Shown: one piece after another, positions 41,608 through 50,281 of the stretch
Position numbering within the stretch: the stretch's first letter is position 1
How the letters are laid out: every line of letters begins with the position of its first letter
DNA from: Pseudomonas benzenivorans
GTDB lineage: Bacteria; Pseudomonadota; Gammaproteobacteria; Pseudomonadales; Pseudomonadaceae
DNA length: 64,000 bases
Assembly (NCBI RefSeq): GCF_033547155.1
Contig: NZ_CP137892.1
Location: 1,178,001 to 1,242,000 of the forward strand
Direction: 5' to 3'
The notes under the pieces: generated by a model
The model's input: the letters and a program-made list of their open reading frames with translations, nothing else
What the model was told of the DNA's origin: nothing
Database searches by the model: none
Program-made: the position numbers and the translations under genes

Positions 41608-42495
41608 GTGGCAAATCCCAGAGTTCCCTACACAATGCCTGATGAGCGGCCCGCGCTGCGCGCGCCGGCCTCAGGCTCAATCATGGTGCATGTCGTGGTC
41701 AACGTTGAGCATTGGTGTTTCGATCAGCCTATGCCTCGGACCTTGCTCACCCCTCCCCACGGTCGACAATCCGTGCCGGATATTCCGAACTTCTCCTGGG
41801 TTGAGTACGGCATGCGTTGCGGCCTGCCGAGGATGATCGAGGCGCTACAGAGCCGAGGAATCAAGGCTTCTACCAGTTTCAACGCCAGCGTCATCGATGC
41901 CTATCCGCAGGCGGCGGAAGCCTTGTTGAACGCCGGCTGGGAGTTTATCGGCCATGGTATGCACCAGCGCGGTATGCAGGACGAACTCAACGAGGCGGAG
42001 GTCATCAATGTGGCGCTGGACAAGATCGCGGCCTTTACCGGTACCCGTCCTCGTGGCTGGTTGAGCCCGGGCTTACGGGAGACCAGCGAGACGCCGGAGT
42101 TGCTCCAGCAGGCTGGAATCGACCATGTCTTCGACTGGGTGCTCGATGATCTGCCAGCCTGGATGGACACCCGCCACGGCCCGTTGCTTTCGGTCCCTTA
42201 CAACCTGGAACTGAACGACTCCGTGATTTACGCAGTGGAGAAGCACGCCTCGCCGGAGTTCTACGAGCGGCTTGCCTCCACCCTGAGGTTGTTCGAGCGC
42301 GAAGCGGTGAGTCAACCTCGGATACTGGCCTTGGGGCTGCACCCGCACCTGATGGGTGTGCCACATCGCTTTGGTTATTTCGAGCGGATGCTCGACCTGT
42401 TGCAGCAATCTCCCCAGGTCTGCTTCATGACCGGTACGCAGATTGCCGACTGGTATAGGGCGCAAGTACCTGCCGGGCGAAGCTTGGGCAATTGA
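41608..42495 (+). CDS. Polysaccharide-deacetylase-fold hydrolase, PuuE allantoinase/imidase-like
   Basis: A 295-aa protein. GTG 41608 has GAGAGG about 9 nt upstream and gives the usual length; a longer frame (from 41524) would overlap the previous gene by 26 bp. The N-terminus VHVVVNVEHWCFDQPMPR and PDIPNFSWVEYGMRCGLP, with FIGHGMHQRGM and PRGWLSPGLRET, match the PuuE-type allantoinase and cyclic imidase group rather than true chitin deacetylases. There is no signal peptide, so it acts in the cytoplasm. It would open a cyclic imide or ureide ring. Together with the amidase four genes earlier it suggests imide -> half-amide -> dicarboxylate. Substrate unproven. Confidence 0.83.
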   Translation: MANPRVPYTMPDERPALRAPASGSIMVHVVVNVEHWCFDQPMPRTLLTPPHGRQSVPDIPNFSWVEYGMRCGLPRMIEALQSRGIKASTSFNASVIDAYPQAAEALLNAGWEFIGHGMHQRGMQDELNEAEVINVALDKIAAFTGTRPRGWLSPGLRETSETPELLQQAGIDHVFDWVLDDLPAWMDTRHGPLLSVPYNLELNDSVIYAVEKHASPEFYERLASTLRLFEREAVSQPRILALGLHPHLMGVPHRFGYFERMLDLLQQSPQVCFMTGTQIADWYRAQVPAGRSLGN

Positions 42496-42732
42496 GCCGC
42501 TGCCTAAGGTGCTTGTGCGCGGTTAGGTGACGGCTCCCAGTTTTGCTTGCGGTTCGTTGCCGTTCGGCCGTTGTCGTGGCGCGCAGTAACTAACTAGCTG
42601 GTGCCTTTTGAGTTGCCTGTGCAGTGCTGTTCGCCACCACATCCGAGTTGACATCAATACGAGTGGCGGTGCCAGCGGTCCCGCTGCAGTTATCGAGTCC
42701 TTTGGCATGCCCCAATCTGCTGAGTGAGAACC

Positions 42733-43374
42733 ATGCGACAGTCCGTTCGAGTTTATGCCAGCATGGCCGGACAGGATTCGGCCCCCCCGAATCTCCCGGC
42801 CGGTGAACAGGTGCGTTTGATTGCGTTGGAGCTCTTTGTAAACCAGGGCTTCAATGGCGTCAGCGTACGTAAGTTAGCCAGCGCCATCGGTGTGCAGGCT
42901 GGCTCGTTGTACAACCACTTCGACAGTAAGCAAGCGCTGCTTTATGAGCTGATTGAGGACTTCGAAGAAGCGTTGCTGTTCGTGCTGCGCAAACAGGTGT
43001 GCCGAGACCAAGATCCTCGACGGGCGGTGCGCAGTTTCGTCGATGCCTACATCCGTTTTCTGCTGGCAAACCACCTAGGCGCGGCGCTGACCCGGTTCGA
43101 ATTTCGCAGTCTGAGCCCGAGCCAACAGCAGCATATAGCCGCGGTGCGTCGACGGTATCACGATCTTCTCGGCGAACTAATACGGGAAGGCATGCGTCGG
43201 CGCCTGTTCGCCCTAGGTAGTGTTGTGGCGACGGTGCATACGCTGATTTCCATGCTGGACGGCGCACCGGACTGTCCCCTTACCGATGGTTCGTCGTCCA
43301 TCGACTGGTTGATCGAGCATTTTCAGTCCTTGGTCCTCAACGCATTGGCAGTGGAGCGATTCGCATCGCATTGA
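42733..43374 (+). CDS. TetR-family transcriptional regulator
   Basis: A 213-aa regulator. ATG 42733 follows GAGTGAG; a GTG at 42724 and ATG at 42763 are alternatives. The HTH is in VRLIALELFVNQGFNGVSVR and KLASAIGVQAGSLYNHFDSK, the classic TetR pattern. The C-terminal ligand domain resembles TetR regulators of acyl-CoA metabolism only in general. It lies after the catabolic operon in the same direction, separated by 237 bp, and may control it or the transporter gene downstream. Confidence 0.88.
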   Translation: MRQSVRVYASMAGQDSAPPNLPAGEQVRLIALELFVNQGFNGVSVRKLASAIGVQAGSLYNHFDSKQALLYELIEDFEEALLFVLRKQVCRDQDPRRAVRSFVDAYIRFLLANHLGAALTRFEFRSLSPSQQQHIAAVRRRYHDLLGELIREGMRRRLFALGSVVATVHTLISMLDGAPDCPLTDGSSSIDWLIEHFQSLVLNALAVERFASH

Positions 43375-43668
43375 GCTTCCTGGCCGCTACGAAGGCATGT
43401 GAGGAGTGTTCGCCGTTGGGTGCATAGACACCTGCTGTGTTCCGTCGCTGCGAACGAGCCTTTACGGGCTCTGGGCATGGGTCATTGTGAGTGGTGCCGG
43501 CCCCCCTGTGTTTCTGCTGCACGGACTGTTGGGCGCCGTTGGACCGGGGAATTCGGCCGCGCGCAGGTATCTGAAGGCAAAGGGATGTGTAGGTGAAGCT
43601 TGCACAGGTTTTGAGCTATTGCATAGCCAGTGACAGGCCAACCCCATGATTGGCCAGGAGTGAGTTTC
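43375..43668. other. Intergenic region between tetR and EamA gene
   Basis: About 290 bp. The only open frames are short and lack recognisable sequence. It should hold the EamA promoter. I see nothing else in it. Confidence 0.35.
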
Positions 43669-44541
43669 ATGTTTAATGCCCATCTGTGCATGCTGGTCTG
43701 GGCGATGTTGGTGGCCTTGTCATTCTTCGCCGTAGATAAACTCGGCTCGTCCCTGGATGCACTGGCTTTGGTCGCTGTACGCTTGTTGCTATCCGGCCTT
43801 CTGTTTCTGCCCCTGCTGTGGCGCAGAGCGGGCCGCATCGGCAAGTCTGCGTGGGGGGCACATGGAGTGCTCGGCGGCCTGCTGGCCATGCATTTCGCCA
43901 GCATGTTCGAAGCGCTCAGGTATACCGGTGCATTGGACATTGCCATGCTGTTCGTCACCATCCCGCTGCTTACCCTCGGCTGCGAGCGGTTCCTTCTAGG
44001 CGTGCGGGTGCTACAGCGGTTTTGGCCGAATCTGGTCGCGGCCTGCGGTGCGTTGACGTTGCTGTCGATCGATCAAGCGCAATTCGATGCCTACGCCTAT
44101 TGCCTCTATGGGGTTGGTTGTCTAGCTCTGGCTCTCTATGCACCGCTGACCTTGCGTCTTAAGCCCTGGCTGGGTGAGCAACGCAGCGCTGCATCGTTGG
44201 CATGTGGCAACTTGCTCGCTGGAGGCGTGCTGTTGACGTTACTGAGCCTCCCAGGAGGCCGATGGCTGAGTCTGCGGTGGATGACTTTGGCCGACCTGGG
44301 CTGGCTGGCTTACCTTTCTATCGGCGCAACCTTGGTGACGTTTTGGCTGCTACATCGGGCGATCCACAGTTTGCCACCCGCCACCGTCATTGCTTATAGC
44401 TACATGGGCAGCCTTTTCGCTTTGCTTTTGCAAGCCCTGTGGTTTCAGCAGTCGCCGCCTGGCACGGCATACGCCGGGGCTGTAATGATATTGATCGGCA
44501 TGACTTGGTTAGCTTACCCAGTCCGAAAGACGCCTACATAG
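43669..44541 (+). CDS. EamA/DMT-family transporter
   Basis: A 290-aa membrane protein from ATG 43669 with AGGAG about 9 nt upstream. Ten hydrophobic segments in two EamA repeats are seen: LDALALVAVRLLLSGLLFLP and HFASMFEALRYTGALDIAML in the first, LAYLSIGATLVTFWLLHRAI and VIAYSYMGSLFALLLQALWF in the second. Drug/metabolite superfamily members of this kind export amino acids or other metabolites. It may relieve build-up of a pathway intermediate, but no link is proved. Confidence 0.88.
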   Translation: MFNAHLCMLVWAMLVALSFFAVDKLGSSLDALALVAVRLLLSGLLFLPLLWRRAGRIGKSAWGAHGVLGGLLAMHFASMFEALRYTGALDIAMLFVTIPLLTLGCERFLLGVRVLQRFWPNLVAACGALTLLSIDQAQFDAYAYCLYGVGCLALALYAPLTLRLKPWLGEQRSAASLACGNLLAGGVLLTLLSLPGGRWLSLRWMTLADLGWLAYLSIGATLVTFWLLHRAIHSLPPATVIAYSYMGSLFALLLQALWFQQSPPGTAYAGAVMILIGMTWLAYPVRKTPT

Positions 44542-45369
44542 AAGTCGTGCCGCGCATCGGGCAAGAGATGCAATCGGTTTTTGTAGCAACCTATCCTAAG
44601 TTCAAGCTGCACTACCTCCGGGTCGCTGCTGCTAGGTGCTCTGCGCAGTATTTTTGTCCAGCCCACGGCTGTTTGTGCAGCCTGACATCGACTCGGATTG
44701 TGCTAACTCTGTCTGGTGGTCAAAAAGTGGTACGGTCGTTAACGGAGTGTGCCTTCAGCCCAGATCTTACGGCCCTTCCAGGCCTCAGTTCCTCCAATCC
44801 ATCATCGGGTCGCTGCTAGCCATCTTTGAGTGGGAGCAGTTCGCATATGCCGTCGGCTGTGTTGGGGGGAATCTAGGGGAGTCGCTCCCCCAAAGCATAG
44901 TGAATTTGGCTTGATTATTCTGCAATGATGTTCTTTTAAATCAATAATTTGGATTTACTTTCTTTGAAAATATTGCGTAGTTATTGGATTCGAAATCCGT
45001 TCAGATCGACCGAGCAGTTTGGGGAGGCATGGCTGGTTTGGCGTGAAAACGGGTCTGCTGCGAGTCTGGCTTAGGAGGGTAGGTCGGTGCGAGCTGGCTG
45101 AGACTCGTAATCGGGAGAGTCTCGCTGTCGGAAAAGAAGTTGGCCGCGGTGGTTCTAAATTTCTGCAGAGCTCGCCTATTCAAGGTCTACAGATCACCGA
45201 TCGTATGCGGTGCTGGATTGGCCTAGCTGACGGCATTCGCATTTCAGAGCGCTGGTATATGGCCGGCTATCCGGGATATCTGACGGGATGCCCAGGCTTG
45301 AAACGGCCCCCGAAACGGCCCCCAGACCTATATGGGCTACCCTGATAGGGCTAGAGGCTGCGGAAAGAC
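44542..45369. other. Gene-free stretch between EamA gene and tRNA-Gly
   Basis: About 830 bp with no supported gene. A patch at 44915-45000 is strongly AT-rich and contains GGATT-CGA-AATCC (about 44985-44997). Short duplicated GAAACGGCCCCC units occur at 45301-45324 beside the tRNA 3' end. This is the likely place of an island end if the tRNA was the integration target, but no integrase or repeat of the tRNA 3' end is found. Confidence 0.4.
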
Positions 45370-45443
45370 TGGAGCGGGCGAAGGGAATCGAACCCTCGTC
45401 ATGAGCTTGGGAAGCTCAGGTAATGCCATTATACGACGCCCGC
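45370..45443 (-). tRNA. glyU: tRNA-Gly (anticodon CCC)
   Basis: The minus strand from 45443 reads GCGGGCGTCGTATAATGG and ends at 45370 with an encoded CCA. The acceptor stem GCGGGCG/CGCCCGC, the anticodon arm TGAGC-TTCCCAA-GCTCA (CCC at loop positions 3-5) and the T-arm GAGGGTTCGATTCCCTT are all intact. Its 3' end faces the accessory region to the left, the usual orientation for island insertion at a tRNA gene. Confidence 0.95.
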
Positions 45444-45542
45444 TCGAGCGGGTGACTTTGTACCAGAGTTCGCGGGTGAAATGAAGCCCGCACCGAGCAT
45501 AATGCGCTGCATCTCGGTGCGACAGCGGCTGAATGGCGTGCT

Positions 45543-46427
45543 TCATACGGCGATTGCGTGTGGCATTTCGGCGTGCGAACGGTAGGCGGTTTCACGCAGG
45601 GCGGGGCCCTGCAGGAAGCGCAGCAGCACGTCCCGCGTTTGCAGCCACGCGGCTTTGTGCTCCATGTCGAGGAAGTGCCCGGCATTGTCGATGGTGGCGA
45701 ACTGGCAATCGCGCAGGTGCTCGGCGAACAGGCGTACGTCCTGCGGCGAGGTGTACTCGTCGTGTTCGCCATTGACGAACAGCAGCGGGATGTCGACCCC
45801 GGCCAGGCACTCCATCTGGCAGTGACTCTCCAGGTGCACCACCTGGTTGACGTGGGCAAACATCTGCCGGTACTCGTGTTCGTCCAGGCTGCTGATGTGG
45901 CGGTGGTTGAAGCGTTTGAACAGCGAGGGCAGGTGCTTGCCGATGGTGTTGTTGACCAGGTGACCGAGGCCTGCTCGGTCTACGGCCAGCAGGCTCACCA
46001 GGCCCTTTTCCAGGTAGTCGAGCATGGGTTCGTTGAGCAGTGGCGAGAAGGAGGTGATCACCGCCTTCTCGATGCGCGCCGGGCGTTGCCCCAGGGCCAG
46101 CAAGGCGGGTACGCCGCCCCAGGAGAAGGACTGCAGGTAGTCGACTTTGAAGTGCTCGATCAGGTCGAGGAGGATGTAGGCCTCGTCTTCCTTGGTGATC
46201 GGTCTGATGTTGCTGTTGTGGGCCTTGGACTGCCCCGCGTAGGGCTGATCGTAGAGCACCACGTTGAACTGCGGGTGCAGGTATTTGAGCGTCTGGGCGA
46301 AGGCGGCGGTGGTGGCCAGCGAGCCGTTGACCAGAATGATGGTCTTGCGGGCGCTGGGGCTGACGTAGAACTCGGTGTGAACCTTGAAACTCCGGTGAAC
46401 ATCGACGACAGCGATAGCGGGCTTCAT
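45543..46427 (-). CDS. phaG: PhaG: (R)-3-hydroxydecanoyl-ACP thioesterase/transacylase
   Basis: A 294-aa alpha/beta hydrolase from ATG 46425-46427 with AGGAGG 7 nt upstream. It closely resembles Pseudomonas PhaG: YDQPYAGQSKAHN, LLDLIEHFKVDYLQSFSWGG with the nucleophile Ser in SFSWGG, NTIGKHLPSLFKRFNHRHIS, FVNGEHDEY with the acid and NAGHFLDME with the His. PhaG links fatty acid synthesis to medium-chain polyhydroxyalkanoate by releasing 3-hydroxy acids from ACP; the related RhlA makes rhamnolipid precursors. The GSLATTAAFAQT and YLHPQFNVV parts favour PhaG. It stands alone, 100 bp from the tRNA. Confidence 0.9.
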   Translation of the reverse strand: MKPAIAVVDVHRSFKVHTEFYVSPSARKTIILVNGSLATTAAFAQTLKYLHPQFNVVLYDQPYAGQSKAHNSNIRPITKEDEAYILLDLIEHFKVDYLQSFSWGGVPALLALGQRPARIEKAVITSFSPLLNEPMLDYLEKGLVSLLAVDRAGLGHLVNNTIGKHLPSLFKRFNHRHISSLDEHEYRQMFAHVNQVVHLESHCQMECLAGVDIPLLFVNGEHDEYTSPQDVRLFAEHLRDCQFATIDNAGHFLDMEHKAAWLQTRDVLLRFLQGPALRETAYRSHAEMPHAIAV

Positions 46428-46822
46428 GTTGTTTCCTCCTGGCGCAAGTTGGCATGGCAAGCGGCAGGGCGGCGCCGTTTACCGAGCAAAGTAGGACAGT
46501 TAGGAAAGCGCCTGGACATGACAGGGGCATGTCAGGCTAGAGGGTTTTATAAGTTATTTATTTTCAATCGGTTAGGGTCGAAATAGAGCGTCCGCTCCAG
46601 CCTTTTTCAGGGGGCCGGAGAGGCGTCGTGTTACCAGGCAGGAACCCATTTTGCGCAGTGCGCAAACAACCGAAAGAGCGCTTAGATGGCTTTTGCGACC
46701 TATTGGTCACATCAAGACCTTATGGTTCGATTTAAACAGCAGCATCGTGGCGCTGGCAAGCCCCAATTCGTTTTTATTCGGCAGTCGCTGAGGCGGGCGC
46801 AAGATTGATTTCAGTATGGCTA
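46428..46822. other. phaG upstream region
   Basis: About 395 bp. A palindromic segment at 46515-46534 contains GACATG...CATGTC and the overlapping TGACA...TGTCA and may be an operator for phaG. AT-rich sequence follows at 46550-46570. No gene is supported, though a frame reads on from the rsuA region. No clear rsuA terminator was seen. Confidence 0.35.
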
Positions 46823-47527
46823 TCAGTCGCGGGAGAAACTGTCGATCTCTGCACTCGTCAGGGCGCGGTACTCGCCCGGGGCCAGGCCCGCATCGAGGCG
46901 GATAGCGCCCATGCTGATGCGGTGCAGGCCGATTACCTTGTTCTGGAAATGGCCGAACATGCGCTTGACCTGGTGGTAGCGCCCTTCGTAGAGGGTCAGG
47001 CGGGCCTGGCAGGGGGCGAGGATCTCCAGTTCGGCGGGTAGGGTGGTGAGGTCCTCGAAGCGAAAGTACAGGCCTCGGGCGAATACTTCGATGCAGGCCG
47101 GCTCGATCGGGTCTTCGGTTTCGACCAGGTAGACCTTGGGCTGCTTGCGTTTCGGCAGGGTCACCCGGCGCGACCACTGGCCATCGTTGGTGATCAGCAG
47201 CAGGCCACTGGTGTTGAGGTCGAGACGGCCGGCCAGGTGCAGCTCGTCCTTGTCGGGTTCGTCCAGCAGGTCGAGCACGGTGCGGTGCTCCGGATGGACG
47301 GTGGCGCTGACCACACCGCCGGGTTTGTGCAGCATGAAATAGCGTGCAGGCTTGCCGGCCTGCAGTATTTCGCCGTCACCCAACTCGACCCGGCTGAAGA
47401 GGGTCACTTCGCTGCGTCCGTCGCGGTTGACCCGGCCGTCCAGGCGTACGCCGCCGCTGGCGAGCAGATGGCGCGCATCCTGGCGGTTGAAACGCGGCAG
47501 GTTGCTGAGGAAGCGGTCCAGGCGCAT
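46823..47527 (-). CDS. rsuA: RsuA-type 16S rRNA pseudouridine synthase
   Basis: A 234-aa enzyme from ATG 47525-47527. The N-terminal S4 RNA-binding domain (RLDRFLSNLPRFNRQDARHL) is followed by the catalytic core. The catalytic Asp is D103 in AGRLDLNTSGLLL, and YFMLHKPGGVVSAT and EGRYHQVKRMFGHFQNKV complete the family pattern. It converts U516 of 16S rRNA to pseudouridine. It begins 2 bp after the CWC protein gene stop, so the cyclase, CWC and rsuA genes form one operon. The long frame upstream of the ATG is a shadow of the CWC gene. Confidence 0.93.
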   Translation of the reverse strand: MRLDRFLSNLPRFNRQDARHLLASGGVRLDGRVNRDGRSEVTLFSRVELGDGEILQAGKPARYFMLHKPGGVVSATVHPEHRTVLDLLDEPDKDELHLAGRLDLNTSGLLLITNDGQWSRRVTLPKRKQPKVYLVETEDPIEPACIEVFARGLYFRFEDLTTLPAELEILAPCQARLTLYEGRYHQVKRMFGHFQNKVIGLHRISMGAIRLDAGLAPGEYRALTSAEIDSFSRD

Positions 47528-47529
47528 GG

Positions 47530-47757
47530 TCAGTCGGGGGCGGCCGATGCCGGGGTAGGCGTGACCGGCGGCAGGCCCTGGGCGCAGCGTGGACAGAGGC
47601 AGGCCAGGTTGCGCTGTGCGGCCGGCAGGCGTTCGAGCACGTCGCGTCGGACGGCGGTATCGAAACACCAGCACTGCTGAACCGGGGTTGGCGAGCCGGC
47701 CTGGGCGCACTGGTTACGCTGGCCGCAAAGAGGGCAGACGCTGGTGGATGGGCTCAT
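47530..47757 (-). CDS. Cysteine-rich CWC-family small protein
   Basis: A 75-aa protein from ATG 47755-47757. Eight cysteines in pairs, CPLCGQRNQCAQA, QCWCFD and CLCPRCAQ, mark the CWC family, probably a zinc-binding fold. The start overlaps the cyclase stop as ATGA, and rsuA follows by 2 bp. The function of the family is unknown; association with rsuA suggests an RNA-related role, but this is only context. Confidence 0.8.
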   Translation of the reverse strand: MSPSTSVCPLCGQRNQCAQAGSPTPVQQCWCFDTAVRRDVLERLPAAQRNLACLCPRCAQGLPPVTPTPASAAPD

Positions 47758-49253
47758 GTGTTTTCTTCGCAAAGACGGTTGCGCCCGGACTGCTTGGCCC
47801 GATACAGGGCGCGGTCGGCGCGGCCGATCAGCTGGTCGAGGGCGTCGCCCGCATGCAGCTCGGCCAGGCCGATGCTGACGGTGACCCGCAGTTCGGTGCC
47901 GGCGTGCTCGAAACGCGTCCGCTCGGTATGCCGGCGGACTTTCTCCGCCAGTTGGCGTGCCTGCTCGGGTGCGCTGTCCTTGAGCAGCAGGATGAATTCC
48001 TCACCGCCCCAGCGGCAGATGATGTCGGACTGGCGCAGGTCGCCTTGCAGCAGGGCGGCAAACCCGCGTAGCACCTCGTCGCCGGCCAGGTGGCCATGGT
48101 TGTCGTTGAGCTGTTTGAACTGGTCGAGATCGAGCAGCAATGCACACAGCGGGCTCTGGTTGCGCCGTGCCTCCTGGATCGCCTGATTGGCCAGCAGTTC
48201 GAAGCCGCGGCGGTTAGTCAGGGTGGTGAGGGTGTCGGTGGTGGCCAGGGCGGCGATGCGTGCTCGGTGACGGCGCAGGGCGATGCTGACCATGCCCAGC
48301 ACCAGGGCGGTGACCAGCAGGCAAATCAGCAGGTTCAGGTACAGCGACATGCGGATGCCGGCCACGGCGCCGTTCTCCTGCTTGTCGACGAACAGGTACC
48401 AGTTCAGTTCGGGGATGAAGCGCACATTGAGGAAATGGTCGCGGCCCCGCTCTTCGTAGGTGAAATTGCCGTTCTGCGGCAGCTGGGCCGGCAAGTCCTG
48501 CAGTCCCGGTAGCTCCCCGAGCGTCTGGCCGACGCTGGCGCCCTGGGGGCCGCCGCTGGCGCCGGTGAGGGCGATGCGGCCGTTGCCGTCGACGAAGTAC
48601 ACGCTGCGGCCGTAGCGCTGCTGATAGGCATCGATCAGCTGCACCACCGCGTCCACGGTCAGGCCCACGCCGGTGGCGCCGATGAAACGCTGTTGATAGT
48701 CGAATACCCGATAGTTGATGAAGACGGTCAGGCGGTCCTTGTTGGCCAGGTCGACGTCCACATTGATCTCGTAGGGTGCCTGCAGGTCGCGTACGCGGAA
48801 GTACCAGGCATCGCGCGGCTCGGTCGGGCTGACCCGCTTGAGCACGCCTTTGGCCTGGTAGTAGGTGTGGCTCTGTTCGGAGACGAAGAAGCTGGTGACG
48901 GCGCCATAGTGTTCCTGCACCTCGCGCAGGTAGCGGGTCATCTGCTCCACGTCCTGCTCGCCGGCCATCACCCAATCGCGCACGAAGGTGTCGCGGGCCA
49001 TCATCGAGGCGATCAGCACCGGGCGCACCAGGTCCTTCTGGATCTCCGAATAGACGTTGTCAGAGGTCAACGGCAGCTCGGTGTTGACGATGCCGTCGCG
49101 GATCGAGGCGAGGGCGGCGTGGTAGCTGACCAGCGAGGTGGCGAGAAAGCCGCTGCCGAGCAGGACCAGCAGAAGCAGGATCAGGGTGCGTTGGCCGGTT
49201 TTCGAGGTCGCGAGGGGCATGCGCTGTTCTGAGTGGAGTGCGAAGGGCGCCAT
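47754..49253 (-). CDS. Membrane diguanylate cyclase with dCache-like sensor
   Basis: A protein of about 499 aa. TM1 (TLILLLLVLLGSGFLATSLV) and TM2 (LLICLLVTALVLGMVSIALR) enclose a periplasmic domain with AWYFRVRDLQAPYEINVDVD and FIGATGVGLTVDAV, typical of dCache sensors. The C-terminal GGDEF domain has GGEEF in ICRWGGEEFILL and an I-site RQSD five residues before it, so active, feedback-inhibited synthesis of c-di-GMP is expected. ATG 49251-49253 has AGG upstream; ATG 49218-49220 (488 aa) is an alternative. The frame continues further upstream without support. It is first of an operon with CWC protein and rsuA. Confidence 0.88.
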   Translation of the reverse strand: MAPFALHSEQRMPLATSKTGQRTLILLLLVLLGSGFLATSLVSYHAALASIRDGIVNTELPLTSDNVYSEIQKDLVRPVLIASMMARDTFVRDWVMAGEQDVEQMTRYLREVQEHYGAVTSFFVSEQSHTYYQAKGVLKRVSPTEPRDAWYFRVRDLQAPYEINVDVDLANKDRLTVFINYRVFDYQQRFIGATGVGLTVDAVVQLIDAYQQRYGRSVYFVDGNGRIALTGASGGPQGASVGQTLGELPGLQDLPAQLPQNGNFTYEERGRDHFLNVRFIPELNWYLFVDKQENGAVAGIRMSLYLNLLICLLVTALVLGMVSIALRRHRARIAALATTDTLTTLTNRRGFELLANQAIQEARRNQSPLCALLLDLDQFKQLNDNHGHLAGDEVLRGFAALLQGDLRQSDIICRWGGEEFILLLKDSAPEQARQLAEKVRRHTERTRFEHAGTELRVTVSIGLAELHAGDALDQLIGRADRALYRAKQSGRNRLCEENT

Positions 49254-49560
49254 GCTAGCCTGCCGCGGCCATCGCGTCATTGCTCGTGCTTCGAACCGCC
49301 TGCTGCTGGCGGCGCTCCCTGGAGCCTTAGGGAGCGTCGCCGCGGACGCTGCGATGCCTGGGCAGGCGTGGCCTATCGAATAGCCCTGCCGGCAGTTCGG
49401 CCGTCTGGACGGCTCGGGACTGAGGCTCCGAAACACCTTGTCACCCATCTGTGCGCCACTGGCATCGCACCGGATACGGTCAAAAGTGGTCAGATGAAAT
49501 GGGAGCGATCCCAGGTGCCGGCCTCGGTCGGCGAGGCTCCAGCGACCGGAGGAGAGACCC

Positions 49561-50001
49561 ATGTTCTACAAGTCCATACTCGCTGCGCTGTTCGGGCTGT
49601 CGTTGACCGGTTGTGCGGTGTACGGCGGTGGCTATGACCATGGCTACCGGGGTTACGACCCTCATTACTCCAGTCACTATTACCAGGTACAGCGCTATCC
49701 GGTGCATGTGGCGCCGCGTTATTACAGTCATGAGGTGCGCCGCTATGACAGGCGCCATTTCGATCACCGGCGGCACGATCAACGTCGCTACCTGCCGGCA
49801 CCCGCAGCGCGTCACTATGGCGTCGAGAGCCGCTCAGTTCACCGTTTGGAGGGGCGCCGCGACTACCGCTCGGCGCAACCGCGGCCCGGATGGCGTGGCC
49901 AGCACTTCAAGCTGGACGAGCGCACGCCCAGATTGCAACGGCGGCATAGCGGTTCGCGCGGTGACGGGCATCGTGGTCGGCAACTGCGCCGCCACAACTA
50001 G
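49561..50001 (+). CDS. His/Tyr/Arg-rich lipoprotein
   Basis: A 146-aa protein from ATG 49561 with GGAGGAGAG upstream. A lipobox signal peptide (FGLSLTGC, Cys18) precedes a very basic, low-complexity chain rich in Tyr, His and Arg (GGGYDHGYRGYDPHYSSHYY, RRHFDHRRHDQRRY). It may be an envelope protein that binds metal or polyanions. No domain is recognised. It stands alone between the cyclase and lapG genes. Confidence 0.75.
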   Translation: MFYKSILAALFGLSLTGCAVYGGGYDHGYRGYDPHYSSHYYQVQRYPVHVAPRYYSHEVRRYDRRHFDHRRHDQRRYLPAPAARHYGVESRSVHRLEGRRDYRSAQPRPGWRGQHFKLDERTPRLQRRHSGSRGDGHRGRQLRRHN

Positions 50002-50281
50002 CGCCTGAAGCCGCCACTCTCCCCTGAGGCGCGGCGGCTCGGGTCAGAGGAGCTGCGACTGCCTCCTATTCCATGCGATGTTGCGCACTTGAAACCCAGG
50101 GTTTCGCAGTGACCCAGGCGTTGTGAGCCTGTCCCTGCCGTGCGCCTCGAGCCTATCCACCGGCCCCAGGCGCTGGCCTGCCCGCGGCGGCGCGACTAGA
50201 CGATTGTGTTTTTGCCCCGTGCGCCGCACCATGGCTGCCGAGTGGACCTAGGGAAGCCTCAGTTTGCAGATAGGACGGAGC
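50002..50281. other. Region between lipoprotein gene and lapG
   Basis: About 280 bp without a gene. AGCCGCC (50009-50015) and GGCGGCT (50033-50039), with alternative GCGCCT/AGGCGC (50001-50032), can form a hairpin after the lipoprotein gene but lack a T-run. The right part should hold the lapG promoter. Confidence 0.35.

Noticed and set aside
45019..45345. Plus-strand frame of 108 codons beside tRNA-Gly
   Set aside because: No ribosome site, no recognisable sequence, and it runs into the region next to the tRNA.
47528..47710. N-terminal extension of RsuA upstream of ATG 47527
   Set aside because: The extra 61 codons are a shadow of the CWC gene; the S4 domain begins at the chosen ATG.
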